A stretch of 43,888 nucleotides of DNA from Candidatus Faecalibacterium intestinigallinarum (GCA_019113345.1 DXHQ01000095.1:1-43888); one strand, 5' to 3'; numbered from the stretch's first letter, positions 1-10,826 are shown. Notes: generated from the letters alone by a model not told the origin. Program-made: numbers and translations.

Positions 1-6
1 ACAGCG

Positions 7-37
7 GAGCGCCATAGATCTCAAATCTGTGGCGCTC
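7..37 (+). repeat. Inverted repeat at the left edge
   Basis: Two 13-base arms (7-19 and 25-37) with a 5-base loop pair along their whole length if one G-U pair is allowed in plus-strand RNA. A short T-containing stretch follows but no real T run, so it could be a weak terminator for a gene lying left of the window. No gene is visible in 1-248. Confidence 0.5.
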
Positions 38-248
38 TACTGTTACTTATGGTGTCCCCCAGTCCCTCCATTTTCAGCCATTATTCAACGGACTTTCTGC
101 ACCGGTTTTTCTCAGGACTATTTCATGCACAGAAATGCCATTGGAATTTCAGTGCCATTCCCAATCAGGGGGACGTTGTCAACGGCTCGGCCGGAGATTC
201 GGCTGGCAGGGGCTCGGGGAGGCTTTACGGTAATATGTGCGACCGAGG

Positions 249-3314
<3,066 letters not shown>

Positions 3315-3341
3315 TCAAAAAACGGTGAAATTGGTAAGCCC

Positions 3342-3370
3342 ATTGTAGCCCACCCCCGGCTCCGTTGCAA
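3342..3370 (-). promoter_or_regulatory. Sigma-A-type promoter of the beta-galactosidase gene
   Basis: On the minus strand TTGCAA (3365-3370), 17 bases, TACAAT (3342-3347), about 40 bases upstream of the lacZ start. It lies just after the stop codon of the upstream ATPase gene, so lacZ can be transcribed independently. Confidence 0.7.
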
Positions 3371-3377
3371 CCGGCAA

Positions 3378-5996
3378 TTACCGGCGGAGGGATTTATAAA
3401 GCTGAATCAGCACCGTAGGCGTCAGGGCCAGCAGGGCCACCTGCCCCAGCTCCGCCAGACCGAAGGCCGGCGAGACCAGGAACAGGCTCTTGAGGCCGGG
3501 GGTGAAGAGGGCCAGCAGGAGCAGGGCGACGCCTGCCAGGAAGGCCCAGACCGAAGCGGGGTTGCTCCCCAGCCCCAGGCGGAAGAGGCTCTCCCGGCCC
3601 CGGCAGTTGAAGCCGTGGAACAGCCGGGCCAAGGTCAGAGTGGAAAAGGCCATGGTGGAGGCCAGGGCGGCGTCGCCGCCGCGGTAGCCCAGGTAGAAGC
3701 CAGCCATGGTGACCACGGCGATCAGCAGGCCCTGGATTCCGATGGCCGTCAGCAGGCCCCGGGAGAGAATGGACGCCTTGGGGTTCCGGGGCTTGCGGTC
3801 CAGCAGGCCCTGGCGGGCGGGCTCCATGCCGATGGCGATGGCGGGCAGCGAGTCGGTGAGCAGGTTGATAAACAGCAGGTGCACCGGCTGGAAGGGCACC
3901 GGCAGCGCCAGCAGCGAGGCATAGAGCACGCTGAAAATTCCCGCCGCGTTGCCTGAGAGCAGGAACTGGATGGCGTTTTTGATATTTTCATAGACGCTGC
4001 GGCCATTGACCACCGCTTTGACGATGGTGGCGAAATTGTCGTCGGCCAGAATCATGGAGGCGGCGTCCTTGGAGACCTCGGTGCCGGTGATGCCCATGGC
4101 CACGCCGATATCGGCCTGCTTGAGGGCCGGGGCGTCGTTGACGCCGTCGCCGGTCATGGAGACGATCTTTCCCCGCCGCTGCCAGGCGTGGACAATGCGG
4201 ATCTTGTGCTCCGGCGAGACCCGGGCATAGACCGACACCCGCTCCAGCACCGCGTCCAGCTCCCCGTCGGACATGGCGTCCAGCTCCACGCCGGAGAGGG
4301 CCAAGTCGCCGTCGCCGAAGATGCCCAGCTGCCGCGCAATGGCCGAGGCGGTGACCTTGTGGTCGCCGGTAATCATAATGGTGCGGATGCCGCCGCGCTT
4401 GGCGTCGGCCACGGCCTGGATGGCCTCGGGCCGGGGCGGATCGATCATGGAGATCAGGCCGAGGAAGGTGAAGCCCCGTTCGTCCTCCAGGGTCAGGGGG
4501 CGGACTGCCTCCAGAGTCCGGCAGCCGAAGGCCAGCACCCGCAGACCCTGGTTGGAGAGCTGGTCGTTGACGGCCAGAATCTCCGCCCGCCGGGCCTCGG
4601 TCAGCGGTACCGGTCCCTCCCGGGTCATCAGCTTGTCGGACCGGTCCAGCAGCACGTCGATGGCGCCCTTGGTGTAGAGGGTGGGGACGCCCTCCAGGTC
4701 GTGGAGCGTGCTCATCAGCTTGCGGTCGGAGTCGAAGGCCAACTCGCTCAGCCGGGGATGCTGGGCCCGGTAGTCCTCCTCCACCACGCCGAACTGCTCG
4801 CCCACCATCACCAGGGCCACTTCGGTGGGGTCGCCGATGGATTTGCCGGTGGTCTCGTCGTTGGTGGCGTCGCTGTCCAGGAGCGCCGCCTGGAGCATGG
4901 CCCGGTGGACGTCGTTGGCCAGCTCCAAACCGTTGGCCGCCACGAGGCTGCCGTCGGCCCAGAGGTGCTGGGGCGTCATCTTGTTCTGGGTCAGGGTGCC
5001 GGTCTTGTCGGAACAGATCACCGACACCGACCCCAGGCTCTCCACGGCCTTCAGGTCCTTGATGATGGCGTTCTGCCGGGCCATCTTCTTGGTGCCCATG
5101 GCCAGAACGATGGTGACGATGGAGGAGAGGGCCTCGGGAATGGCGGCCACGGCCAAAGCCACGGCGAACATCAGCGAGTCCAGCACGCCCATGCCCGTGC
5201 GGAAGATGGACAGGGCGAAGACCAGGGCGCAGACGGCCAGAATCACCACGGCCAGCTTGGCGCTGAAGCTGTCGAGATTTTGCTGGAGGGGCGTTTTGCG
5301 CTGCTGGGTGGCGTTCATCAGGGCGGCGATCTTGCCCAGCTCCGTATCCATGCCGGTGCCGGTGACCAGCACCGTGGCCCGGCCATAGGTCACCAGGGAG
5401 CCGGAGAAGACCATGTTCTTCTGGTCGCCCAGGGCCACTCGGTCGCCGGAGATGGGCTCGGCGGTCTTCTCCACACCCTCGCTCTCGCCGGTCAGGGAGC
5501 TCTCATTGACCTTGAGGGAGAAATTCTCCAGAATCCGGCCGTCGGCCACCACCATATCGCCGGCCTCCAGCAGCACGATGTCTCCGGGCACCAGCTCCGG
5601 TGAGGAGACCTCGGTCCGGACGCCGCTGCGCAGGACCTTGGCCGTGGGCGCGGACATGGCCTTGAGACTCTCCAGGGATTTCTCGGCCTTGACGTACTGG
5701 ACCGTGCCGAGGACGGCGTTGAGAATCAGCACGGCGAAGATCACCAAGGTGCTCTCCAGATTGTCCGAGAGGGCCGAGATTCCGGCGGCGATGATGAGAA
5801 TTACCACCAACAGGTCCTTGAACTGCTCCAGGAACACCTGGAATACGGTCTTCCGCTTCCCTTCGGAGAGCTTGTTGGGGCCGTACTGCGCCTGACGGCG
5901 GCTTACCTCTCCGGCGGAAAGGCCGGTGGGGGAGGCCTGCTGCCGGTCCAGGGCCTCCTGGACGGACTGGTTGAAATAGGGCGCTGACATGGGCAT
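3378..5996 (-). CDS. P-type cation-transporting ATPase (type II, Ca2+/Mn2+ class)
   Basis: ATP-driven cation export pump in the cytoplasmic membrane, 872 residues. It shows the N-terminal cation-ATPase segment (GLSAGEVSRRQAQYGPNKL), the actuator loop with TGES, the phosphorylation motif CSDKTGTLTQNK, the hinge MTGDGVNDAPALKQADIG, and six C-terminal helices with NLLTDSLPA. The helix-4 site reads IPEALSS rather than the IPEGLP/IPEALP typical of calcium pumps. The upstream yybP-ykoY riboswitch argues that manganese is a physiological substrate, as for Lactococcus YoaB and streptococcal MgtA. The in-frame ATG at 5990 fits the GGAAAGG site (6001-6007) better than the one at 5996, so the protein may be two residues shorter. 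Substrate is inferred, not shown. Confidence 0.93.
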   Translation of the reverse strand: MPMSAPYFNQSVQEALDRQQASPTGLSAGEVSRRQAQYGPNKLSEGKRKTVFQVFLEQFKDLLVVILIIAAGISALSDNLESTLVIFAVLILNAVLGTVQYVKAEKSLESLKAMSAPTAKVLRSGVRTEVSSPELVPGDIVLLEAGDMVVADGRILENFSLKVNESSLTGESEGVEKTAEPISGDRVALGDQKNMVFSGSLVTYGRATVLVTGTGMDTELGKIAALMNATQQRKTPLQQNLDSFSAKLAVVILAVCALVFALSIFRTGMGVLDSLMFAVALAVAAIPEALSSIVTIVLAMGTKKMARQNAIIKDLKAVESLGSVSVICSDKTGTLTQNKMTPQHLWADGSLVAANGLELANDVHRAMLQAALLDSDATNDETTGKSIGDPTEVALVMVGEQFGVVEEDYRAQHPRLSELAFDSDRKLMSTLHDLEGVPTLYTKGAIDVLLDRSDKLMTREGPVPLTEARRAEILAVNDQLSNQGLRVLAFGCRTLEAVRPLTLEDERGFTFLGLISMIDPPRPEAIQAVADAKRGGIRTIMITGDHKVTASAIARQLGIFGDGDLALSGVELDAMSDGELDAVLERVSVYARVSPEHKIRIVHAWQRRGKIVSMTGDGVNDAPALKQADIGVAMGITGTEVSKDAASMILADDNFATIVKAVVNGRSVYENIKNAIQFLLSGNAAGIFSVLYASLLALPVPFQPVHLLFINLLTDSLPAIAIGMEPARQGLLDRKPRNPKASILSRGLLTAIGIQGLLIAVVTMAGFYLGYRGGDAALASTMAFSTLTLARLFHGFNCRGRESLFRLGLGSNPASVWAFLAGVALLLLALFTPGLKSLFLVSPAFGLAELGQVALLALTPTVLIQLYKSLRR

Positions 5997-6010
5997 TCAT
6001 CCTTTCCAAA

Positions 6011-6065
6011 GCAAAATAAAAAGGACTTTTCGGCCAAACCGCGCAATACGGCTGGCTGAAAAGTC
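6011..6065 (-). terminator. Riboswitch-coupled intrinsic terminator
   Basis: A 13-base stem (minus-strand GACTTTTCAGCCA at 6053-6065 with its partner at 6024-6036) is followed by CCTTTTTATTTT. Its 5' arm overlaps the last strand (AAGACUUUU) of the riboswitch P1 helix, so P1 and terminator are mutually exclusive. Ligand-stabilised P1 should therefore allow read-through into the ATPase gene. Confidence 0.85.
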
Positions 6066-6147
6066 TTGTTACCCGATCAGAGGGCGCGTACCGCCAGGTC
6101 CGGAGACCGAGCTGTTGACGGTACAGCTTTGAAACTACTCCCTTTAA
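6056..6147 (-). promoter_or_regulatory. yybP-ykoY (manganese) riboswitch aptamer
   Basis: Read on the minus strand, the leader holds the class hallmarks in order: AAAGGGAGUAG, then a CCGUCAACA segment, a variable GC-rich arm, and finally CGGGUAACAAGACUUUU, which closes P1 against the first element. It lies directly between a strong promoter and a P-type ATPase, a known genetic context of this class. Known yybP-ykoY RNAs sense Mn2+. Identification is by eye, without a covariance-model search. Confidence 0.85.
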
Positions 6148-6156
6148 AGCAAAGCT

Positions 6157-6185
6157 ATCGTACCATAGTTTGCCCCGTTCGTCAA
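6157..6185 (-). promoter_or_regulatory. Promoter of the riboswitch–ATPase transcript
   Basis: Minus-strand TTGACG (6180-6185), 17 bases, TACGAT (6157-6162). Transcription would begin just before the first strand of the aptamer. Confidence 0.75.
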
Positions 6186-6305
6186 TGGGTGCTGCGGGAA
6201 AAATGGCGCGGTTGCCGCCGGAACGGCCGGATTGCCGAGACGCGCTACGCACCGAAGCCCGACGACTACCAGGAACTACAGCGGGAAACGGCAGCGAGTG
6301 CGTCT

Positions 6306-6354
6306 GTAGGGGCGGATTAAATATCCGCCCGGGCAGGCCCGCGATTCCCGACGC
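6306..6354 (+). repeat. Palindromic intergenic repeat, copy 1
   Basis: Begins GTAGGGGCGGAT and closes with ATCCGCCC to form a hairpin, then continues through a GGCAGGCC segment. About 42 of 49 bases match the copy at 10635-10683, so the repeated unit extends beyond the palindrome. It sits between the ATPase promoter and the 3' end of the next gene. Confidence 0.7.
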
Positions 6355-6390
6355 GCCCGCGCCGAGCACCGTGGGGGGCGGACAGACAAA

Positions 6391-6425
6391 CCCGGGCGCG
6401 CTGCCTTGCAGGCGGCGCGCCCGGG
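6391..6425 (-). terminator. Terminator of the chromate-transporter operon
   Basis: An 11-base GC stem (CCCGGGCGCGC at 6391-6401 against 6415-6425) is followed on the minus strand by TTTGTCTG. On the plus strand CCCTTTTTC follows, so it may work in both directions. It lies just after the last gene of the operon. Confidence 0.75.
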
Positions 6426-6437
6426 TCCCTTTTTCAT

Positions 6438-6960
6438 TCAGACAACCAAGAACTCGTTTTCCTGTTCGATATACCGGCAGAACACAAAGATTCCGCAGAG
6501 CTCCGCCGGAGAGAAGGCCTTCTTCGTTTCGATATCCCAGCCGCCGTTGAGACCCCGGTGCATGATCCGGACCAGCGTCTCGCCGGAGGACTGCTGGAGC
6601 TGATAATTCTGACTGTTCTGCATGACAAGCTCATAGTCGCCCTCCATCCGCACCTGGGCGTGGTCCACCCGGGGCGTCCGGCACACCGGCCAGCCCACGG
6701 TCTCGGGCTCGTCGCCCGCGGCGTAGTCCGGCTGGGCCCGGGCGATTTCCTTGCCCGCCGCATCCACCAGGCTGTAGCGCCGCTGGCGCACATCCCCCGG
6801 AGCCCGCCGGGGATCTTGCCCCCGCCCGAATCTCCGTTTGCAGCAGCAGATCGCCGTCCGCCGACACAATGCGCTTCTCCGGTCCGCTGAAGCAATTCTT
6901 GATCCGCGCCAGCATCCGGTCGTGGAGATAGAGCGCACCGGCTTTCAACGTGTATTCCAT
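6438..6960 (-). pseudogene. Tubby/LURP-one-like protein gene with a frameshift
   Basis: Third gene of the chromate-transporter transcript, 13 bases after the previous stop, with GAGGAGG eight bases before its ATG. The first part reads MEYTLKAGALYLHDRMLARI in one frame. The rest (RRYSLVDAAGKEIA through FCRYIEQENEFLVV) lies in another frame. The switch is near a run of five C on the plus strand (6819-6823); removing one base there gives one continuous protein of about 173 residues. The pattern of short beta strands with VSADGDLLL, YSLVDAAGKEIA and YELVMQ resembles tubby C-terminal-like / LURP-one domains. That match is tentative and the function is unknown. The shift may be a sequencing error, a real mutation or slippage. 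Confidence 0.7.
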
Positions 6961-6973
6961 GAAGCTCGCCTCC

Positions 6974-7537
6974 TCAGAACAGGGACTGGAGCGCTACGCC
7001 AAGGACGCCTGCTCCGCCCATCACATACATCGGGTTGACTTTCCATTTCCGCAGCACCACAAATCCGATCAGGAAAATGGCCACGGACACATAGCTGATT
7101 CCGCTGAGATCAGCCGGCAGCGTCTGGGCTCCGAAGAAAGCCAGCAGCACCAGTCCGATGCCCGCCGACGCGATCATCGAGACCACCGCCGGCCGCAGAC
7201 CGCCCAGCACGCCCTGGACCATGGTGAGATTGCGGAACCGGAAGTAGACGTAGGCCAGCGTCATCACAATGATGCACGAGGGGATCACGCAGCCCACCGT
7301 CGCGATGACGGCGCCGGGGATGCCTGCCACCTGGATGCCTACGAAGGTGGCCGAGTTGATGGCGATGGGACCGGGCGTCATTTCGGCAATGGTCATGATG
7401 TCGGCAAACTGGGTCATGGTCAGCCAGGGATGGAGTTCCACCACCTGGTGCTGGATCAGCGGCATGGCCGCGTAGCCGCCGCCAATGCTGAACAAGCCAA
7501 TTTGGAAAAAGCTCCACAGCAGCTGTAAGTAAATCAT
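6974..7537 (-). CDS. Chromate transporter subunit (short ChrA family), second gene
   Basis: A 187-residue integral membrane protein with about six hydrophobic helices, half the size of full-length ChrA. The N-terminal motif FSIGGGYAAMPLIQHQVV and the TPGPIAIN segment are the family hallmarks. Two-gene short-chain ChrA pairs act together as anion (chromate/sulfate-like) transporters; the natural substrate here is unknown. I chose the ATG of MIYLQLLW at 7537, which overlaps the stop of the upstream partner in an ATGA arrangement typical of translational coupling. An upstream in-frame start would extend deep into the partner gene and has no family match. Confidence 0.9.
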   Translation of the reverse strand: MIYLQLLWSFFQIGLFSIGGGYAAMPLIQHQVVELHPWLTMTQFADIMTIAEMTPGPIAINSATFVGIQVAGIPGAVIATVGCVIPSCIIVMTLAYVYFRFRNLTMVQGVLGGLRPAVVSMIASAGIGLVLLAFFGAQTLPADLSGISYVSVAIFLIGFVVLRKWKVNPMYVMGGAGVLGVALQSLF

Positions 7538-8106
7538 GCCAATCCCGTTTCCTTTCTCCGGTGACTCTGCCGGATCGTGTCCAGGGCGCCCACGACACCG
7601 CAAATCACGATAATCAGAATAATGTTTACATCAAAGAAGTACGCTGCAATAAACGAAAGCACCATCACCGCCACCGGCAGGACCCGGTGCTGCTGGATCA
7701 CCGTCTTGCCCATGGTGCAGACCACATCGCAGATGACCGCCGCCACGCCGGCCGTCATGCCGGTCATGGCCATGTTGACGATGACATTGTCCCGGAATGC
7801 CGCATAGAACATCGAGATCACCGAGATGATGACCAGCGGCGGCAGCACTGCGCCCAGCACCGTCAGCAGCGCACCCGCCACACCGGCCACATGGTACCCC
7901 ACCAGAATGGATGCGTTCACCGCAATGGCCCCCGGCGAGGACTGGGCAATGGCGGTCAGGTCCAGCATCTCCTGCTCGTCGATCCAATGGAGCTCTTCCA
8001 CAAATTTCTTCCGCATCAGGGGAATGATGATGAAGCCGCCGCCAAAGGTGCAGGCACTGAGCTGTAAGGTGGATAAAAACAGCGTTCTCATTTTTTTCCC
8101 GTTCAA
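7534..8106 (-). CDS. Chromate transporter subunit (short ChrA family), first gene
   Basis: The partner half of the split ChrA system, 190 residues, all membrane helices. It carries the matching motifs CTFGGGFIIIPLMRKKFVEE and SSPGAIAVNASILVGY near the N-terminus. The TTG start at 8106 is preferred because GAGGAGG lies eight bases upstream, whereas the ATG five codons inside (8091) is 23 bases away from it. The gene is the first of three on this transcript and is transcribed away from a LysR-type regulator gene that probably controls it. Confidence 0.9.
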   Translation of the reverse strand: MNGKKMRTLFLSTLQLSACTFGGGFIIIPLMRKKFVEELHWIDEQEMLDLTAIAQSSPGAIAVNASILVGYHVAGVAGALLTVLGAVLPPLVIISVISMFYAAFRDNVIVNMAMTGMTAGVAAVICDVVCTMGKTVIQQHRVLPVAVMVLSFIAAYFFDVNIILIIVICGVVGALDTIRQSHRRKETGLA

Positions 8107-8135
8107 GTTCTCAGCCTCCTCTTGGTGATGCCTTC

Positions 8136-8164
8136 AGTATAGCACTTGTAATCAGATAAGAAAA
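8136..8164 (-). promoter_or_regulatory. Likely promoter of the chromate-transporter operon
   Basis: Minus-strand TATACT (8136-8141) with only a weak T-rich -35 (8159-8164). A weak -35 beside the palindrome at 8169-8189 is what an activator-dependent LysR target promoter would look like. Confidence 0.45.
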
Positions 8165-8168
8165 ATAA

Positions 8169-8189
8169 TATAATTAAATCGAAATTATA
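8169..8189. promoter_or_regulatory. Candidate LysR-type operator
   Basis: Perfect AT-rich inverted repeat TATAATT-N7-AATTATA in the divergent intergenic region between the LysR gene and the transporter operon. The size and placement fit the interrupted dyads bound by LysR-family regulators. Confidence 0.6.
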
Positions 8190-8216
8190 ATAAATTTGTT
8201 ATAAGGAGGCGAGGGC

Positions 8217-9131
8217 ATGACCATTCGCCATCTGAAAATCTTCCTGGCCGTGTGCGACGGCGGCTGCAACACCACCCGGGCGGCGGAGGCGCTGACCATG
8301 GCCCAGCCGGCGGTGAGTCTGGCGCTGAAGGAGCTGGAGCAATACTACGGCGTGGTGCTCTTTGACCGGGTGGGCCGTCATCTGCAGATCACCGCGGCCG
8401 GGAAGCGGCTGTGGGAGTATGCCTCCCATATCACGTCGCTCTTCGACGATATGGAAAAGGGCATGCGCGACTGGGACACCTTCGGTATTCTGCGGGTGGG
8501 GGCCAGTATCACCATCGGCTCTCAGTTTCTGCCCAACTACGTCAAGGCCTTCTACGCCCGCCATCCCGGCACGGAGATCCGGGCCGTCATCGAGCCCTCG
8601 GACCGGCTGGAGGCGCAGATTCTCAGCAGCGACCTGGATCTGGCGCTGATGGAAGGCATGTCCCACAGCCCGTCCCTGGAGTCCGAGGAGTACATGGAGG
8701 ACCATCTGGTGGTGATCTGTCCGGCCCGGGGCCGGTTTGTCCAGGGCCAGACCCTGACCCAAGAGGAATTCCGAAGCCAGAAATTTCTGCTGCGGGAGCC
8801 GGGCAGCGGAACCCGGGAGACCTTCCAGCGGGTCATGGAGGAGGCGGGACTCTCGGTGGAGCCCATCTGGGAGGCCATGAGCACCACGGCCCTGGTCAAC
8901 GCCGTCATCAACGGCCTGGGCATTACGGTCCTGCCCCACCGGATGGTCCTGGGGCCCCTGAGCAAGGGGCTGGTGGTCTCGGTGCGGGTGGAGGGGCTGG
9001 AGTTCCGGCGGAAATATTACATCGTCCGGCACCGGGCCAAATATCTGACCGCCTCCGCCCGGGCCTTCCTGGATCTGTGCCGGAGCTATGAGATGGATTA
9101 CCCCATGCCCCGATACAGCGGCCTATTTTAA
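8217..9131 (+). CDS. LysR-family transcriptional regulator
   Basis: A 304-residue DNA-binding regulator. The N-terminal winged helix-turn-helix reads MTIRHLKIFLAVCD, with TRAAEALTMAQPAVSLALKE as the recognition region (about 19-38) and LFDRVGRHLQITAAG after it. The rest is a periplasmic-binding-like effector domain (about 90-295), including the conserved LREPGSGTRETF segment. AAGGAGG (8203-8209) precedes the ATG by seven bases. It is divergent from the chromate-transporter operon and probably regulates it and itself through the palindrome between them. The effector is unknown; proteins of this shape are often annotated CysL/CysB-like, but I cannot distinguish. Confidence 0.93.
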   Translation: MTIRHLKIFLAVCDGGCNTTRAAEALTMAQPAVSLALKELEQYYGVVLFDRVGRHLQITAAGKRLWEYASHITSLFDDMEKGMRDWDTFGILRVGASITIGSQFLPNYVKAFYARHPGTEIRAVIEPSDRLEAQILSSDLDLALMEGMSHSPSLESEEYMEDHLVVICPARGRFVQGQTLTQEEFRSQKFLLREPGSGTRETFQRVMEEAGLSVEPIWEAMSTTALVNAVINGLGITVLPHRMVLGPLSKGLVVSVRVEGLEFRRKYYIVRHRAKYLTASARAFLDLCRSYEMDYPMPRYSGLF

Positions 9132-9404
9132 CGCCGCCCCGGCGGCGATCATGGGCGTCCGCCTGCTTCCGTGTGCAGGGGGCGGCCTTGAGCTCCCTGC
9201 ACGTTCAATAACCCGCCCGGCTGCCGCGCCAATGGGTTTGCCGCAGGGGATTGATGCACGCGCCCTGTCAAAATATCCTTCCAAACACAGCGTGTCGAAA
9301 AAGTCTTTTCGCCACGCTGACATACAGTATTCCCGCCCTTTTATAACTTTCGTATGAGGCAAAATCTTTGGCCGAATGCTCTTGCCAAATTGTGCGGTGC
9401 TGCC
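9132..9404. other. Gene-free stretch with two strong hairpins
   Basis: No supported gene. It contains GTGCAGGG...CCCTGCAC (arms 9173-9180 and 9195-9202), possibly ending the LysR transcript although no T run follows. It also contains a longer hairpin at 9288-9319, CAGCGTG-T-CGAAAA paired to TTTTCG-C-CACGCTG around a 4-base loop. The second resembles hairpins scattered in Clostridia intergenic DNA, but I cannot confirm a family. Confidence 0.55.
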
Positions 9405-9433
9405 TTGACATTTTCCTTCCGCTGCCCTATGAT
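9405..9433 (+). promoter_or_regulatory. Promoter of the threonine-synthase-like gene
   Basis: TTGACA (9405-9410), 17 bases, TATGAT (9428-9433), about 30 bases before the start codon. Near-consensus sigma-A promoter. Confidence 0.8.
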
Positions 9434-9463
9434 TTTTGTAAACCATCACCAGGAGGGACTGCG

Positions 9464-10558
9464 ATGAATTTCCGATGCACCCGCTGCGGAGCCACCGCGC
9501 CTGTGGACACCCGCGCCTCACACTGCTCATGCGGCGGCCTTTGGCAGCTGGACTATACGCCTCCGGCCTTTGATCTGGACCTGATAGACCGGTCGGTCTG
9601 GGGTCTGTTCCGCTACCGCCGCTTTCTGCCTCTGACCGGCGATACCTGGCGGGACGTGACCCTGGGCGAGGGCATGACGCCCCTGGTCCCGCTGGACCAA
9701 GACGTGCTGCTGAAAATGGACTACTATATGCCCACCCTCTCCTTCAAGGACCGGGGCGCGGCGGTGCTGGTGGCCCATATGAAATCCATCGGCGTGGAAG
9801 TCGCCGTCCAGGACAGCAGCGGCAACGCCGGCAACAGCGTGGCGGCCTACTGCGGCCGGTGCGGCATCGCCTGCGATATCTACGTCCCCGAGGGTACGTC
9901 GCCGGGCAAGATCGCCATGATCCAGGCCCATGGGGCCACAGCCCATGTGGTTCCCGGCAGCCGGGACCACTGCGCCGACGTCTGCCGGGCCCAGGTGGAG
10001 CTGGAGGGAAAATACTACGCCAATCACGTCTATAATCCCTTCTTCTACCAGGGCACCAAGACGTATCTCTATGAGGTCTATGAGCAGCTGGGCCGGATTC
10101 CGGCGCATCTCTTTGTGCCCCTGGGCAACGGGACTCTGTTCCTGGGCGTAGTGCTGGCGCTGGAGGAGCTGCTGGCGGCGGGCTGCATCGACCATTTCCC
10201 GAAGGTCATCGCCATCCAGAGCGAGCGGTGCGACCCCTTTGTGAAGGCCGCGGCGGTCCACAGCTCCGACCCCGCCCCGGTGACGCCCACGCCCACCATG
10301 GCCGAAGGCATTTCCATCGGCGTGCCCATGCGCGGCCGGGAGATTCTCGAGGCCATTTACCGCTACGACATGGACCTGGTGACAGTCCCCGAGGACCGGA
10401 TTCTGGAGGCCCGGTCCTACCTGGCCCGCCGGGGAATCTACTGCGAACACACCACCGCCGCCAATCTGGCCGCCTACTGGCACTACTGCGACACCCACGG
10501 CAAAACCCCCGACAGCCTCCTGACCATGTGCGGCGCAGGCCTGAAGTCCGACCATTGA
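9464..10558 (+). CDS. Threonine synthase-like PLP-dependent enzyme
   Basis: A 364-residue fold-type II PLP enzyme. The N-terminus is a small zinc ribbon (CTRCGATAP...CSCGG), as in archaeal-type threonine synthases. The PLP-binding lysine lies in LSFKDRGA (about residue 98), followed by DSSGNAGNSVAAYCGRCG and the phosphate-binding PLGNGTLFLG loop. It most likely makes threonine from O-phosphohomoserine, but related enzymes using serine, cystathionine or diaminopropionate share the fold. The ATG at 9464 is fixed by AGGAGG (9451-9456). It is monocistronic, with its own strong promoter; no other threonine gene is in the window, which weakens a strict pathway assignment. Confidence 0.87.
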   Translation: MNFRCTRCGATAPVDTRASHCSCGGLWQLDYTPPAFDLDLIDRSVWGLFRYRRFLPLTGDTWRDVTLGEGMTPLVPLDQDVLLKMDYYMPTLSFKDRGAAVLVAHMKSIGVEVAVQDSSGNAGNSVAAYCGRCGIACDIYVPEGTSPGKIAMIQAHGATAHVVPGSRDHCADVCRAQVELEGKYYANHVYNPFFYQGTKTYLYEVYEQLGRIPAHLFVPLGNGTLFLGVVLALEELLAAGCIDHFPKVIAIQSERCDPFVKAAAVHSSDPAPVTPTPTMAEGISIGVPMRGREILEAIYRYDMDLVTVPEDRILEARSYLARRGIYCEHTTAANLAAYWHYCDTHGKTPDSLLTMCGAGLKSDH

Positions 10559-10601
10559 ACCATCGTACCCGGCAGAAATCGGGACCCGGTTGCGGGCGGC
10601 C
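10558..10601 (+). repeat. Direct repeat A, copy 1
   Basis: A 44-base segment starting at the last base of the preceding stop codon (AACCATCGTACC...CCCGGT...GCGGCC), imperfectly repeated at 10745-10788. The copies bracket the palindromes between them. Confidence 0.65.
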
Positions 10602-10634
10602 GTGTCGGATGCACCATCGCCGGACGCACACATC

Positions 10635-10683
10635 GTAGGGGCGGATTATATATCCGCCCTGGCAGGCCAGCAATGTCGGACGC
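10635..10683 (+). repeat. Palindromic intergenic repeat, copy 2
   Basis: Starts GTAGGGGCGGAT and closes with ATCCGCCC; the same 49-base unit as 6306-6354 with about seven differences. Confidence 0.7.
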
Positions 10684-10710
10684 AGGCCCGGTGATCCCGG
10701 CGGTGCGGCA

Positions 10711-10736
10711 TGGGCGCATATACAATGCGCCCCTAC
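10711..10736 (-). repeat. Palindromic repeat, inverted variant
   Basis: On the minus strand it begins GTAGGGGCGCAT and closes with ATGCGCCC. Relative to copy 2 the stem carries a G-to-C change in one arm matched by a C-to-G change in the other, so pairing is kept. Confidence 0.65.
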
Positions 10737-10744
10737 GGCGGTGG

Positions 10745-10788
10745 AACCATCGTACCTTGGCAGGAATCGGAACCCGGTCCGAGCGGCC
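10745..10788 (+). repeat. Direct repeat A, copy 2
   Basis: Second copy of the 44-base segment at 10558-10601, with small differences. Its end runs into the next palindrome. Confidence 0.65.
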
Positions 10789-10805
10789 ATACAGGCCGCC
10801 CCTAC
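10783..10805 (-). repeat. Palindromic repeat, second inverted variant
   Basis: On the minus strand GTAGGGGCGGCC, a short loop, then GGCCGC. It has the same leading GTAGGGGCG as the other copies, with different paired bases. Confidence 0.6.
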
Positions 10806-10826
10806 AAGAAAACCGAAAGCGGGCCT

